From Gimesia sp. (GTDB lineage Bacteria; Planctomycetota; Planctomycetia; Planctomycetales; Planctomycetaceae), in NCBI RefSeq assembly GCF_040219335.1, contig NZ_JAVJSQ010000005.1, forward strand, positions 377,501-441,500: 64,000 bases of DNA, read 5' to 3'. The position numbers and the translations under genes were made by a program. Of the stretch, positions 55,901 through 64,000 are shown piece after piece (position 1 is the stretch's first letter; each line of letters starts with the position of its first letter). A model generated the notes under the pieces. The model was not told the origin of the DNA. It ran no database searches and saw nothing but the letters and a program-made list of their open reading frames with translations.

Positions 55901-57075
55901 AATTTTGCGATCTGGACCAGGTCTGCTTTCAGATCGTCCGGGTGAGTCAGGTTCTGCCAGTTCTTTTCCAGCAGTTCCTGATCTGTGTATCCCAGCAGAT
56001 CGCATAGTCCTTGATTGAACCGCAGCCAGCGACCATCGGGAGACACGTGGGCGATTCCCATCGCGACCTGCTCAAAGGTGCTGCGATAGTTCTGCTCACT
56101 TTCGGAAAGGGCATTTCTCTGGATCTGTTGTTCTGTGAAATCATGGCAGACGCCGACAAACAGTTTCGGCTCACCAATATCATCAAAGACCGCATGCCCC
56201 TGAGCATAGATGTAATGTACCGATCCATCCCGGTAAATCACGCGATATTCACAACTGTATGGAGTGCCGGTATCGACGCTGTTATTAAAACAGGTTTCGA
56301 CACGTTCCCTGTCAGCGGGATGCAGCCGTTTGCTGAAATCTTCGTAGTGCAGTTCCGTTTCCTCGGCAGGAACATCGAACATCTCCCGCGTCTGCCGGTC
56401 CCAGTTGAGCAGGTTGGTTTTCAGATCGAGCTCCCAGACGCCGATCTGTCCTGCTTCCAGCGCATAATCCAACCGTTCCTGGCTCTCCTGCAGCTTCGTA
56501 CCTAACAGCGCCGCGGAAGGAAGTTTGAGTGCCTCGGGAATCAGACGGATTAATACGAAGACCGTAATCCAGGAGACGATCGCGGTACTGGCCTTAATCA
56601 ACCCGGAGAAACGGTAAACGGGCCACCAGAAGATGCTCGCCTCAATCAGGTGTCCAAATCCGCAGAACAGAATGAAAGCGGCAAACAGCCAGATAGTTCG
56701 TGGGAAGGGGAGATCTTTGCGCTGCAACAGGAAGTAGAGCAGCATGACCGGAATTGTGAAATAGGCACCGAAAATGGCAATGTCAGACAGGATATGCAGC
56801 CAGCCCACATCACTCGACCAGGTACCACAATACCAGCGCTGCGGGTAATCGTTGGTGTCGAACAGTTTCGAGAAAAACGTAACCGGCCCTTCGGCTTGCA
56901 GCTCTGGTTTGGCAGCTGCTTGCGCACAATGACCGCCAGAGCAACTTTTTGCAGTCGCGGGTGCGGATGTTTCGGCAGCGATTGCAGAGGCCATCATCCC
57001 CGGCAGCAGTAAACACAACAGGCAGATAAGCCAGAGTTTTCTGGCGCGAACTTTGAGTACAGTATCCGGACGCAT
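52942..57075 (-). CDS. Hybrid histidine kinase with ethylene-receptor-like membrane domain, four PAS domains, two receivers and HPt
   Basis: 1377 residues. Order: signal or membrane helix (13-33), Cys/His-rich exported segment (CSGGHC, 45-50), three-helix ethylene-receptor-like domain (about 92-186), four PAS/PAC units (about 203-318, 325-445, 460-573, 585-700), HisKA with SHELRTP (His728), HATPase ('NLVGNAIKFTETG', 'GGSGLGLVISRNL'), receiver 1 (Asp1018), receiver 2 (Asp1159) and HPt with HSLKG (His1311). In the membrane domain Asp98, Tyr105, Pro109, Cys138 and His142 match the copper/ethylene-binding set of plant ETR1 with identical spacings, so a small-molecule or metal sensing role is likely. 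A complete internal phosphorelay is present; no separate response regulator is adjacent. Confidence 0.92.
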   Translation of the reverse strand: MRPDTVLKVRARKLWLICLLCLLLPGMMASAIAAETSAPATAKSCSGGHCAQAAAKPELQAEGPVTFFSKLFDTNDYPQRWYCGTWSSDVGWLHILSDIAIFGAYFTIPVMLLYFLLQRKDLPFPRTIWLFAAFILFCGFGHLIEASIFWWPVYRFSGLIKASTAIVSWITVFVLIRLIPEALKLPSAALLGTKLQESQERLDYALEAGQIGVWELDLKTNLLNWDRQTREMFDVPAEETELHYEDFSKRLHPADRERVETCFNNSVDTGTPYSCEYRVIYRDGSVHYIYAQGHAVFDDIGEPKLFVGVCHDFTEQQIQRNALSESEQNYRSTFEQVAMGIAHVSPDGRWLRFNQGLCDLLGYTDQELLEKNWQNLTHPDDLKADLVQIAKLLAGEIDSYSVEKRYLTQDQAVVWTNMTVSLVRLPTGEPRHFIFLIENIQGRKEADKALQMYHQKVKKLSLVASKTKHSVIISDAQGNIEWVNDAFTSLSGYTLNEVMEQHLCDILRGPEANSDTITSIRDSLQKKESIATEIVNYDRDGREYWIELKIDPVLDDDDILLNFIATQVDVTARKQSEFALRMANSQFSKLRQADILGIMTCRFDGSVEQANDELLRILGYTADDLEAGLINCQELTPTEWQQRDQEVLQEMLETGAAKPIEKEYYRKDGSRVPVVLGMTRLDEAEDLCLCFVLDATAQKETEEKLKDAKQAAEEASRAKSDFLANMSHELRTPLNGVIGMTELLAGTNLNRQQQDFVDACRNSGESLLGLINDILDFSKIEAGKLDLDLHQFDVEKLLMDTMSTMVWRAAEKGLELPCSIDPATRLILKGDSYRLRQVLVNLVGNAIKFTETGEVSVRAEAIEQEPQQITIRFTVSDTGIGISEDKMDRLFQSFTQVDASTTRNYGGSGLGLVISRNLVELMGGSIGIESQEGAGSTFWFEIPFEIISPTSVALPIRSPLAGKRVLIVDDNQKCLQILHDFAKEWGLKTDLAVSVAEALSILERAHDNQEIIDLVMTDLELPDLSGRVLAHELKDSDPRVILISRSPETHLNASELQESGAAALLHKPLNRHKLYEVLCNLYQQESCLPRIQDLDAHQEAEAHAFLSATTVLLAEDNNINQMYVTELMKQFGCLCHTAVNGLEAIEAVKQHNYDLVLMDCQMPELDGLEATRQIREMEQQGELEGHLPIVALTANAIKGDRERCLEAGMDDYISKPVQKAQLRKLLDQYLARKASHQHTISAKTETVVSSDREIDSDRVIDTAALIELCCGNLELIESLVEELESSGETRVAHIREYADQGNARGVAEAAHSLKGATSILCAASLQQLSQEIEQTGTEDHLENIDALIDELSIEMQRCLQELPQVREDLQGMSTEGE

Positions 57076-57364
57076 AATCTAATCTCATACTGGAAAGAGA
57101 AGAGCCAGCGATTCTAAAGTGCCAGACAAAATCGCTGCAGGCAGGTGATCGGATCTCCACGGAACGTATCGACGACCATTGAAATCTAGGTCAGGAAGTT
57201 TGCAGGTGAGTGAAAAACCGCAGGCTTCCCTCAAGTTGCAGGGAAATTCCTCACGCTGTGGAAGGCGGTAGAATCCTTATGACCGTTGCAGAGAATCGAG
57301 CCAGCAGAAAGAGAAGGTTCGTTCCTGACCGGTCAGATCAAAGCTGGATCAAGCAGTAATGCTG
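57076..57364. other. Intergenic region upstream of hybrid kinase
   Basis: About 290 bases that separate the kinase start from the end of the next minus-strand gene. It should hold the kinase promoter, but I see no motif strong enough to report and no open frame. Confidence 0.5.
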
Positions 57365-59743
57365 TTATTCGAGTGGTTTCAACTCCCCTTGTGGAGACGG
57401 ATTTACAGTTCGGTTGGTCTCCTCAATCAACTGCTGTTCAATCTCTTTAATTCGCAGCTCAAATGACTGCATTTGTTCTGGTTCCTCTTTGATCTCCGCT
57501 TGGATACGAGCCACTTCCTGCAGGGGTTCCAGCAGGTTGAGCAGAGCCTGAGATCGTTTCTGGTAATCCTTCTTTTCTGCCTTGATCACAGAGGGCAGGG
57601 CAGCCAGATAGACCATTGTCACAACCAGCAGGGCGATCAGGCTGGAATGTCTCAGCAGGAGAGTTCCCTCTTGCCAGATCTGCGAATCCGAGGCATTCGA
57701 CAAACGTGACCGGCGCAGGAGAGACCAACTGAGTAGAATTGACAGAGACAGCAGGACGGCGAGCCCTTCTCCATGATGAGACGTCCACTGCGGATAAATC
57801 CAGATCCATGTGGGGATCTGTTTTTGCGGTTGCCGGTTCCAGACGGCCAGCGCGAGAAATGGATTCTCATCAGCCACGGAAATATCACCGCCGAACCAGG
57901 TTTGTATTTCTGCAGGATTCAGTGAGCCTCGGAAGACCATAGAACCGGCGGGAACGATCAATAGAGTGACCAGGAAAACGAGACCACAGACAGTCAACTT
58001 GCGACGTGCAGACCACCCGGGGGAACATAAAAAACGAATCACGATGAAGACCGCCGTTCCATAAAGAACGGCGAGCAGCAGTGAAACCGGGATGAACAAT
58101 GCAAGGGAAGCGTGTAGCCAGGACTGTTCCACAATTGTCTGCAGGGGTCTATATTGAAAACAGATCAGGACAGGAATCAAGAGAACCAGCAGCAGCGAAA
58201 TTAATGGGATCCAGGTAATCTTTCCTCGCTTACGGATCATTCGTAGAGAAAAGGTTAATATCAGAATCAGACTGACCCAACCGAGCGTCAGCAGCAGGAT
58301 GTTCCAGACACGTTCCGGAAGGGCATCCGCCGGGATTACTCCCCAGAGAAACAGGCTCAGGCCCACTCCAGAAAACCAGGCAACCAGGGTTCGCCACCAG
58401 CCCGGTCGAGACGCGGTACCTGTTTCACACCAGCCAGCCCAACGAGCAGTCAACACCAGCAACAGTGAGAGTAGAAACAACAAGAGAATAAAAGGTTGAC
58501 TGAGTTCAGTCAGCGTTGTTGCGAGGGGCGCCTCGAATGCGGGTTGTGTGTCCTGCTGGGCATGATAACGGTCCAGGGCTTCCATAAAGATATTTCGCTG
58601 CAGCCACGCCTGATGCAGATCCTGCTTCAGTTTAACAGCTTCCTCAGGAGTGAACGACTCCGGATGTGTCTGCAACACCTGGAATGAATGTCCCAGTCCC
58701 AAAGTGCGGAAGCTGTATTTAAAGAATGTCAGTTCATACAGATTGTCACGGCCCTGCAACTGCTCTGCGATTCGCAATTCACGGTCTGCATTCCGTATCA
58801 CTGAGGCGTACTTTTTTTGCAGCAGATCGGATTTGCAGGAATTGTCCAACCAGCGTAGCAGTCGAATGGCAATCATTTCAGCGGGATAAATGGCATTCCG
58901 CCCTTCTGCAGCTTTGATCTGCTCGCCCCGCGGGAGTGATGTCTGTTCTAAAAAGGCCAGGGTCGCCGACCAGGTAATCGCCCCCACGTTCAGGCTTGTT
59001 TTTTTCTGTCCTGCCTCCAGTCGTTGTTCAGCCTGTGCATAGATTTTGGGGTTCGTGATTTTCAGAGTCAGACGATATTCGTCATCCCAGACCGGTTCGG
59101 CGGACTGCTGATAGAACCTGATCGCTGCCAGGTAGTCGTAGAGTGCATTCTCCGGATCATGGGCCGCACACTCCTCCAGCAGCGACAGCCAGTCCTCGGT
59201 GGACGGTTCCCACTCTGATTCATCGCTCAGCACAAACAGCAGTAACGCGCGCTGTCTCCAGAAATCGACATCTTCCGGGGCAAGTTGTGTGGCGATCGCA
59301 GCCTGTTTCAGACAGGCAGCGCGACACAGAGCCTGATATTCTGCTTCTGCCCGATCTCTGAGTTCAAACAGGTTTCCAGAAAGTTCCCTCGCGTCTTCAG
59401 TCGTTAAGATGTCCCGCTTGAGGAACTCATACTGCGGCTCGGTGAGCATCCAGGCTGCCCCCAGCGCGACCTGGGCGTCGGTCCGGGTTGCGGGGATTTG
59501 CTCAACCTGCTGCAACCAGTATTGCGCCTGTTCCTCGGGAAGTTCCTCGCTGACTGACGTCGTTTGCCCCAGCAGACGCCAGGCTTCCGCTTTCCAGTCA
59601 TGCCACAGCGAATGCCAACCTGAAGGGGACCCGCTGACGACAATAGCCAGACGCAGGCCGAGCACCACGATGACCAGGCACAAGATCAGCCGGGGCCACT
59701 TTGATTTTCCTTGCCGGTCTGTTTCCACTGAAACGCTTTGCAT
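57365..59743 (-). CDS. Large membrane protein, unknown function
   Basis: A 792-residue protein. One transmembrane helix near residues 18-37, then about 370 mostly soluble helical residues with repeat-like character (TPR-like pattern 'AAIATQLAPEDVDFWRQRAL'), then about eight hydrophobic segments (residues about 425-740) and a charged C-terminal tail with heptads (residues 745-785, likely coiled coil). No enzyme motif was recognised. It is followed on the same strand by two small membrane-protein genes upstream and may be part of one unit with them. Confidence 0.8.
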   Translation of the reverse strand: MQSVSVETDRQGKSKWPRLILCLVIVVLGLRLAIVVSGSPSGWHSLWHDWKAEAWRLLGQTTSVSEELPEEQAQYWLQQVEQIPATRTDAQVALGAAWMLTEPQYEFLKRDILTTEDARELSGNLFELRDRAEAEYQALCRAACLKQAAIATQLAPEDVDFWRQRALLLFVLSDESEWEPSTEDWLSLLEECAAHDPENALYDYLAAIRFYQQSAEPVWDDEYRLTLKITNPKIYAQAEQRLEAGQKKTSLNVGAITWSATLAFLEQTSLPRGEQIKAAEGRNAIYPAEMIAIRLLRWLDNSCKSDLLQKKYASVIRNADRELRIAEQLQGRDNLYELTFFKYSFRTLGLGHSFQVLQTHPESFTPEEAVKLKQDLHQAWLQRNIFMEALDRYHAQQDTQPAFEAPLATTLTELSQPFILLLFLLSLLLVLTARWAGWCETGTASRPGWWRTLVAWFSGVGLSLFLWGVIPADALPERVWNILLLTLGWVSLILILTFSLRMIRKRGKITWIPLISLLLVLLIPVLICFQYRPLQTIVEQSWLHASLALFIPVSLLLAVLYGTAVFIVIRFLCSPGWSARRKLTVCGLVFLVTLLIVPAGSMVFRGSLNPAEIQTWFGGDISVADENPFLALAVWNRQPQKQIPTWIWIYPQWTSHHGEGLAVLLSLSILLSWSLLRRSRLSNASDSQIWQEGTLLLRHSSLIALLVVTMVYLAALPSVIKAEKKDYQKRSQALLNLLEPLQEVARIQAEIKEEPEQMQSFELRIKEIEQQLIEETNRTVNPSPQGELKPLE

Positions 59744-59788
59744 ATCGAAAGACTAACGTCTGCAATAGCAGAGAGGATCAACGGGTTC

Positions 59789-60127
59789 TTACTGTTTTCC
59801 CCGTGATTTCAGGATTTCTTCAATCAATGTCAGTTTCTGCTGCTGGTATTTAAGCACGCGCCCATCACCATAAAGACTGAGCAGTGAAATAGGAAACGCA
59901 ATCAGAGCACAGACGGCCATCCAGAGTGGAACCCAACCCGGAAACAGATGCAGGCTGAAAATGCCTGCAGACACGAATGCCATGATCAGGTGACTGCGGA
60001 CGCGTAGTTGCTGAATGCGAATCTGCTTCCGAACCTGTGGTGCCACTCGTGCCGGGTTCTTTCCGGCCAGTTTCTGTTCAATGTCAATTTCCATCCGGAT
60101 CACTTCATCCTTCCTGGAAGAGTCCAT
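59789..60127 (-). CDS. Small membrane protein, unknown function
   Basis: A 112-residue protein with a hydrophilic start, two hydrophobic segments ('LIMAFVSAGIFSLHLF' and 'PLWMAVCALIAFPISLLSLY') and a Lys-rich tail with heptads. Its ATG directly follows the stop of the gene upstream (TAA-ATG with no gap), so the two are coupled. No family recognised. Confidence 0.72.
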   Translation of the reverse strand: MDSSRKDEVIRMEIDIEQKLAGKNPARVAPQVRKQIRIQQLRVRSHLIMAFVSAGIFSLHLFPGWVPLWMAVCALIAFPISLLSLYGDGRVLKYQQQKLTLIEEILKSRGKQ

Positions 60128-60655
60128 TTAAGTCCAGGCTTCAGCCTGTTCCCTACGCTGACATCGATACTGCATGCCCAGCAGGACAAAACCGATGATG
60201 GGCAGCACGATGTCCGTGTAAAAAATCAGCCCGGCATTTCCGGGGGCGAAGTTATGGGCTGTGATCATCTGGTAGATATGGCCACCCGCAGCGCCCAGTA
60301 GAAACATCGACGGCCCGACCACCGCGGCGGCCCGCATGCCCAGACTGCCACGGAATGCCAGAAAGCCCACCACAGCATAACCCAGGCTGGCGGTCCCCAC
60401 TTCAAACTGAAACGGACTCTGGGACCACCCGATGAAACTGGCTGCCATCTCGCCGAAGAACGAATGCATGATGAAGTTATAGAAGAAAGAACAGCCTATG
60501 GAAAAGAATAGAAACCAGGCAAACAGGGACTCAACAATGTTCGCTCGTGACAATGGTCGCGGTTTTCTCAAGAGAGAAAATCCGGAAACGATCAGCCCCA
60601 GGATCAGAAAGGTGAGAGTAAAATTTTCCATGACAAATTGAATCAGCTTACCCAT
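60128..60655 (-). CDS. DUF6790-like membrane protein
   Basis: A 175-residue protein with four to five hydrophobic segments and a conserved-looking 'GTASLGYAVVGFLAFRGSLG' and 'GAAGGHIYQMITAHNFAPGN'. The resemblance to DUF6790 membrane proteins is from memory only. Function unknown. It is the first gene of the small-membrane-protein pair. Confidence 0.72.
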   Translation of the reverse strand: MGKLIQFVMENFTLTFLILGLIVSGFSLLRKPRPLSRANIVESLFAWFLFFSIGCSFFYNFIMHSFFGEMAASFIGWSQSPFQFEVGTASLGYAVVGFLAFRGSLGMRAAAVVGPSMFLLGAAGGHIYQMITAHNFAPGNAGLIFYTDIVLPIIGFVLLGMQYRCQRREQAEAWT

Positions 60656-60992
60656 AGATCACTCTCTGTTGGAGAAAGTTGTGATAATCACATTAGTTTA
60701 CATCGTCTCAGCATTTATACAGTTGTTATCTATCGGCTATTCTATTAGGGTTGCTAAGCATCAGCCCGGTTTTTGAGAAATCAAAAGCGATTTCGCAGGA
60801 TTCAGGCACAGAGGAATGTAACTGATAATGCGAACTAAGCATAAAGATCACAGTTACTTAAGAAAAATTTATTCAATCTGGTTGAAAAACGAAGAGGAAG
60901 CCACGAGGAAGCCCCCCGAGTTTGTTAACCGCGTGCAGGCTGCATTGAAGCCCGCCGGGTGAGAACTCATAAAACAGGGGGGAACATACAAT
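60656..60992. other. Divergent AT-rich intergenic region before aspartate kinase
   Basis: 337 bases between the DUF6790-like gene (minus) and lysC (plus). It is A/T-rich and must contain two promoters. No lysine riboswitch could be recognised by eye, and no open frame is convincing. Confidence 0.5.
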
Positions 60993-62369
60993 ATGACAAA
61001 CAGTGTAGTCTGTAAATTTGGTGGAAGTTCCGTAGCGAACGCTACTCAAATCGAAAAAGTCCGTCGCATTGTCGCCGACAATCCCCAACGACGGTTTGTG
61101 GTGGTCTCGGCTCCGGGGCGAGTCCAGAAAAACGAAGAAAAGATCACCGATCATCTGCTCAATATCGCGACCCGGGGGCAGCATTTTCGCGACTCCCGCA
61201 AGTCGATCTCCGCAACCGAGAGCAAACAGGCGGTCATCGATCGTTTCAGTGGCATCATCTCTGATCTGGAGATCGAAGGCAAAGACCTGATCGAGTCGCT
61301 GAAAACCGATCTGGAGCCCAACCTGGATGGCGACAAACGGATCGCGTTCCTTGCTTCGCGGGGCGAGCACTACAATGCCCGCATCATCGCGCGGTATTTT
61401 CAGAGAAAAGGCATGGAAGCCCGCGCCTGTCTGCCGGAAGAATTTGGCTTCCTGGTGACCGACAGTTACCTGGATGCCAAAGTCGAAGAGCCCGCCTACG
61501 ATAACATTGCGGTTCTCGATCAGGAAGAGACTGACATGGTCACCGTCATCCCCGGTTTCTACGGCGTGACCGAAGCAGGAGAGATCGCTGTCTTCTCCCG
61601 AGGCGGTTCCGATCTGACCGGAGGCGAAATTGCCTACGCGATCGATGGCGACAAGTACGAGAACTGGACCGACGTGAGCGGCGTGCTCGAGTCTGACCCT
61701 CGCATCATCTCTGCCGCCCGGGCGATTCCCCGCCTGACGTTCAAAGAAATTCGTCTGCTCTCCTCCAAGGGAGTCAACGTTTTTCACCTGGACGCGATGC
61801 TCAACTGCCGGAAACGCAAAATCCCGATTCATGTTCGCAATACAAATCAGCCCGAAGCCGCTGGTACGCAGATTCTCAACGAGCGTGTGCCGGAAGAGGG
61901 CGTGGTCGGCATCGCCCGGCTGGACAACATGGCTTATATCTACCTGGAAAAGGACATGCTCTGCGAAGAGGTTGGCTTCACCGCGACATTATTAAAGATC
62001 TTCCAGAGCTACGGGATCAACACCTACCATTATCCGACGGATAAAGACGACATCGCTGTTCTGGTCAAACAGGATGACCTGAAAGGAAGCATCAACGACT
62101 TGCGGCGGGCAATTGAAAAACAGCTCAAGCCCGATTTTATGGACGTGGTCTACAATCTGTCGGTCATCACACCGGTCGGCCTGGGGCTCAAACGCAACTC
62201 CTATCCGCTGGTCGATGCGATCAACGCGCTGGGTGAGCACCATATCCCGATCGAAATGATCGATCAGAGTCCCTCACAGATCTGTTTCCATATCGGCGTC
62301 AGTCAGGCCGTCGCCGACGATGCCTTGAACATTCTGTATCGGGTCCTGATTAACGACACCCGCGCCTGA
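60993..62369 (+). CDS. lysC: Aspartate kinase
   Basis: A 458-residue enzyme. N-terminal 'CKFGGSSVANATQIEKV' is the aspartokinase signature; 'VFSRGGSDLTGGEIAYAID' and 'WTDVSGVLESDPRII' complete the kinase domain. Two C-terminal ACT domains (residues about 310-455) give feedback control. It phosphorylates aspartate at the head of lysine, threonine and methionine synthesis. The ATG has GGGGGGAA upstream. It stands alone, not in an operon. Confidence 0.95.
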   Translation: MTNSVVCKFGGSSVANATQIEKVRRIVADNPQRRFVVVSAPGRVQKNEEKITDHLLNIATRGQHFRDSRKSISATESKQAVIDRFSGIISDLEIEGKDLIESLKTDLEPNLDGDKRIAFLASRGEHYNARIIARYFQRKGMEARACLPEEFGFLVTDSYLDAKVEEPAYDNIAVLDQEETDMVTVIPGFYGVTEAGEIAVFSRGGSDLTGGEIAYAIDGDKYENWTDVSGVLESDPRIISAARAIPRLTFKEIRLLSSKGVNVFHLDAMLNCRKRKIPIHVRNTNQPEAAGTQILNERVPEEGVVGIARLDNMAYIYLEKDMLCEEVGFTATLLKIFQSYGINTYHYPTDKDDIAVLVKQDDLKGSINDLRRAIEKQLKPDFMDVVYNLSVITPVGLGLKRNSYPLVDAINALGEHHIPIEMIDQSPSQICFHIGVSQAVADDALNILYRVLINDTRA

Positions 62370-62417
62370 GTCTGAGGCCGGTCTGCCTGCTTCAATATCC
62401 CGGAGGGAACTGGCCCT

Positions 62418-63146
62418 TCAGGGCTTCCGCCACCATTCATTCAGCACCTGATCGTTAAACTCGTAGCGCACACGGCCTGCAAAGGCCCGCGCTTCGGGAC
62501 TGCGATCGTTGTGGATCAGCAGAGCAATGAGAACAGCGGCGTGCTGATAGAAGGATCGATTAAAGTCGCTGTTATACCAGAAGCGGGACTGTTGATGGAG
62601 ATGCCGAGGCAGATTCGTATGAGAGGGACGCTGGTGCAGGAAGTTCAGTGCCGACAAATGGATTTCCAGTGTGTGCTCGGGATCAATATATTTCCCGCAC
62701 ACCTGATATTCACCCGCGCGAATTAATGACGATTCAGCATAGGGATAACATTTGAAAGCCAGATCCGGGTCTTGCTCGTCCAGTGTGAAAAACAGGGAGG
62801 CCGTCTGTTGTACTTCGTCCAGTTTGCGATTGATTTTAGTAAACTCAGCAAACTCGTTAACGTCACCCTCTCCGTTCAGCAGTTTTGCTTTTGCCAGATC
62901 ACGGAAATCCTTGAGCTTCTGCAGAGCAGGGGGATATTTTGCTCCCAGTTCGATCCATTTTCTCAATACGGATGATCGACGAATCTCAGGTAACGATTCA
63001 TTCTGATGAAACCAGACATGCTTGGCCAGTGCTGCCGCATAGCGACCCGCACGCCGGTCAGCCTGGGCTTCTCTGAGAACTTTCCGCGACGACCAATCGT
63101 CGGGAGGCTGCCAGTTCTCGAAATCATCTGCGGAAGTGTCGGTCAT
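62418..63146 (-). CDS. Hypothetical protein, helical, unknown function
   Basis: About 242 residues, mostly helical and charged, with a start 'TDTSADDFENWQPPDDWSSR' and later 'RYAAALAKHVWFHQNESLPE'. The repeat-like spacing of Ala and Tyr recalls TPR-like proteins but no full repeat is clear. The ATG at 63146 has GAGGA nine bases upstream and is preferred over the in-frame GTG at 63152. It converges with lysC. No family recognised. Confidence 0.7.
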   Translation of the reverse strand: MTDTSADDFENWQPPDDWSSRKVLREAQADRRAGRYAAALAKHVWFHQNESLPEIRRSSVLRKWIELGAKYPPALQKLKDFRDLAKAKLLNGEGDVNEFAEFTKINRKLDEVQQTASLFFTLDEQDPDLAFKCYPYAESSLIRAGEYQVCGKYIDPEHTLEIHLSALNFLHQRPSHTNLPRHLHQQSRFWYNSDFNRSFYQHAAVLIALLIHNDRSPEARAFAGRVRYEFNDQVLNEWWRKP

Positions 63147-63451
63147 GCTCACGTTCCTCGCAATACAGGTCAGGGTTCTACCTGGATCAGTTTACCATAA
63201 ATGGACTGAAAGTACTCCACCGGATATCCCCGAAGGCAATTCGGGATCCTCCAGGGCGACAGGAAATTGTCAGGGCAGACAGATAAATCAGCAAGACAAA
63301 TCAAACCCTTTAGAAGTAGAGAGGCCATATGTTGGCCTGCCTGATGAGTAATGAAACAGTTTTTCGTTACTGGAACTTTTGTTTATGTTACACTTACAGC
63401 CAAGCCATAGTGACCTTTCTCTGTCCACTTCGATAATTCAAGAGTCAGAAC
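63147..63451. other. Intergenic region before the last gene
   Basis: About 300 bases. A CCCGAA/TTCGGG hairpin lies at 63229-63245 without a T-run. No convincing open frame or promoter was found. Confidence 0.45.
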
Positions 63452-64000
63452 ATGATCTTCTCACGAAATCTAATTCTTTTAACCTTCATGTTTGTATTAC
63501 TTGCAGCGCCTGCAATCGAGTCGAGTGAGCAGAAGGAGAATGCACAGAAGGACAAGCCCTTTAGTATCCCGGATAAAATTAAAAAGAAACAGGTTGGTAA
63601 GTGGGAAGCTTCGAAAGCCATGTTACTTCGGTCTGGTAAGCAGCCGGCGGTTGTTATCAATGCGAAAAGAACGAATTACGAATTAAGTGATGGTTCAGAA
63701 AAATTTACGACACCAGTGAAAGTATTCTCCGATTCAGAATCAGGGAGTGTCTGGGCGGGACGCGAACAGGTTGGATACCTGGAAACTGATAATAAAATTC
63801 TGGGTTTTCAGATCATCGAATATATGATTTTTTGGTCTGAAAGTAGCCTGAATCATGACCCGAAATCGACTTCACCTGATATTACCAATCGTTTCGAGAA
63901 AGATATCACGGGCGGCTCTTTTTACCTGGATATGGACGCAGCTAATGAAGGACAGACAAATCTGAAAGATGTGATCAAAAACCCAGAAATGTGTTCCAGG
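63452..64000 (+). CDS. Secreted protein, unknown function, 3' end outside window
   Basis: The frame opens with ATG at 63452 and stays open to the last base (183 codons), so the gene is truncated by the window. The N-terminus (SRNLILLTFMFVLLAAPAIE) is a signal peptide. The mature part begins with a Lys-rich stretch ('KDKPFSIPDKIKKKQVGKWE'), followed by beta-rich sequence with Tyr and Trp. Base composition is more A+T-rich than the neighbouring genes. No family recognised. Confidence 0.65.
   Translation, partial: MIFSRNLILLTFMFVLLAAPAIESSEQKENAQKDKPFSIPDKIKKKQVGKWEASKAMLLRSGKQPAVVINAKRTNYELSDGSEKFTTPVKVFSDSESGSVWAGREQVGYLETDNKILGFQIIEYMIFWSESSLNHDPKSTSPDITNRFEKDITGGSFYLDMDAANEGQTNLKDVIKNPEMCSR

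Noticed and set aside
60873-61832. Minus-strand open frame of 319 codons
   Set aside because: It is the antisense shadow of aspartate kinase, whose plus-strand frame has complete family motifs.
1-64000. tRNA, rRNA, insertion sequences, integrase or prophage genes
   Set aside because: Looked for by eye on both strands; no cloverleaf end, transposase or integrase motif was found. A covariance-model scan would be needed to exclude small RNAs.

Overview
The window looks like a chromosomal segment of a planctomycete, most likely a marine Gimesia-like member of Planctomycetaceae. This rests on a truncated DUF1559 protein with a pilin-type N-terminus followed by a small carboxypeptidase-regulatory-like lipoprotein, a secreted formylglycine sulfatase, an RNase Y, a divergent sigma-70 factor and many large membrane or signalling proteins. 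I saw no rRNA, tRNA, CRISPR array, insertion sequence or phage gene. All identifications come from reading protein motifs; no database search was run.

Layout. 1-2.5 kb: the DUF1559 gene end, a lipoprotein, a CDP-alcohol phosphatidyltransferase and a zinc-ribbon protein. 2.7-6.2 kb: an operon of an exported isochorismatase-like hydrolase, a sodium:solute symporter and a creatininase-family amidohydrolase. 6.2-25.5 kb: a large surface-glycan locus. A minus-strand arm (polysaccharide deacetylase, methyltransferase, GT-B-like protein) faces a plus-strand arm of asparagine synthase, sugar-phosphate transferase, O-antigen ligase-like polymerase and an apparently complete GDP-route legionaminic acid pathway (legF, legC, legH, legI, legG, ptmE, legB). 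A MurJ-type flippase, an HpcH/HpaI aldolase-like protein, a UDP-glucuronate decarboxylase and a UDP-glucuronate 4-epimerase-like protein follow. 25.5-26.8 kb: purine nucleoside phosphorylase and an extremely acidic small protein. 27.2-31.2 kb: a divergent four-gene arsenosugar set (arsS and arsM on minus, two glycosyltransferases on plus). 31.1-39 kb: minus-strand transport and metabolic genes (TauE/SafE, two MFS transporters, 2-hydroxyacid dehydrogenase, threonine synthase-like enzyme, tilS). 39-45 kb: RNase Y, a PaiB-like protein, a cupin, a VOC protein and the sulfatase.

45.2-52.9 kb is one of the two most interesting blocks. A MerR-type regulator with a cobalamin-binding-like domain is divergent from a sigma-70 factor. 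The sigma gene is followed by a tightly coupled six-gene operon: DUF393, FAD oxidoreductase, DUF1365, CFA-synthase-like methyltransferase, DUF1295 and a second CFA-synthase-like methyltransferase. The arrangement recalls light or singlet-oxygen responsive LitR/CarH loci, but the regulator has lost the cobalt-ligand histidines. The second is the 1377-residue hybrid histidine kinase at 52.9-57.1 kb. Its membrane domain carries the Asp/Tyr/Pro/Cys/His signature of plant and cyanobacterial ethylene receptors with matching spacing.

57.3-64 kb: an unidentified 792-residue membrane protein, two small membrane proteins, aspartate kinase, an unidentified protein and a secreted protein that runs off the end of the window.
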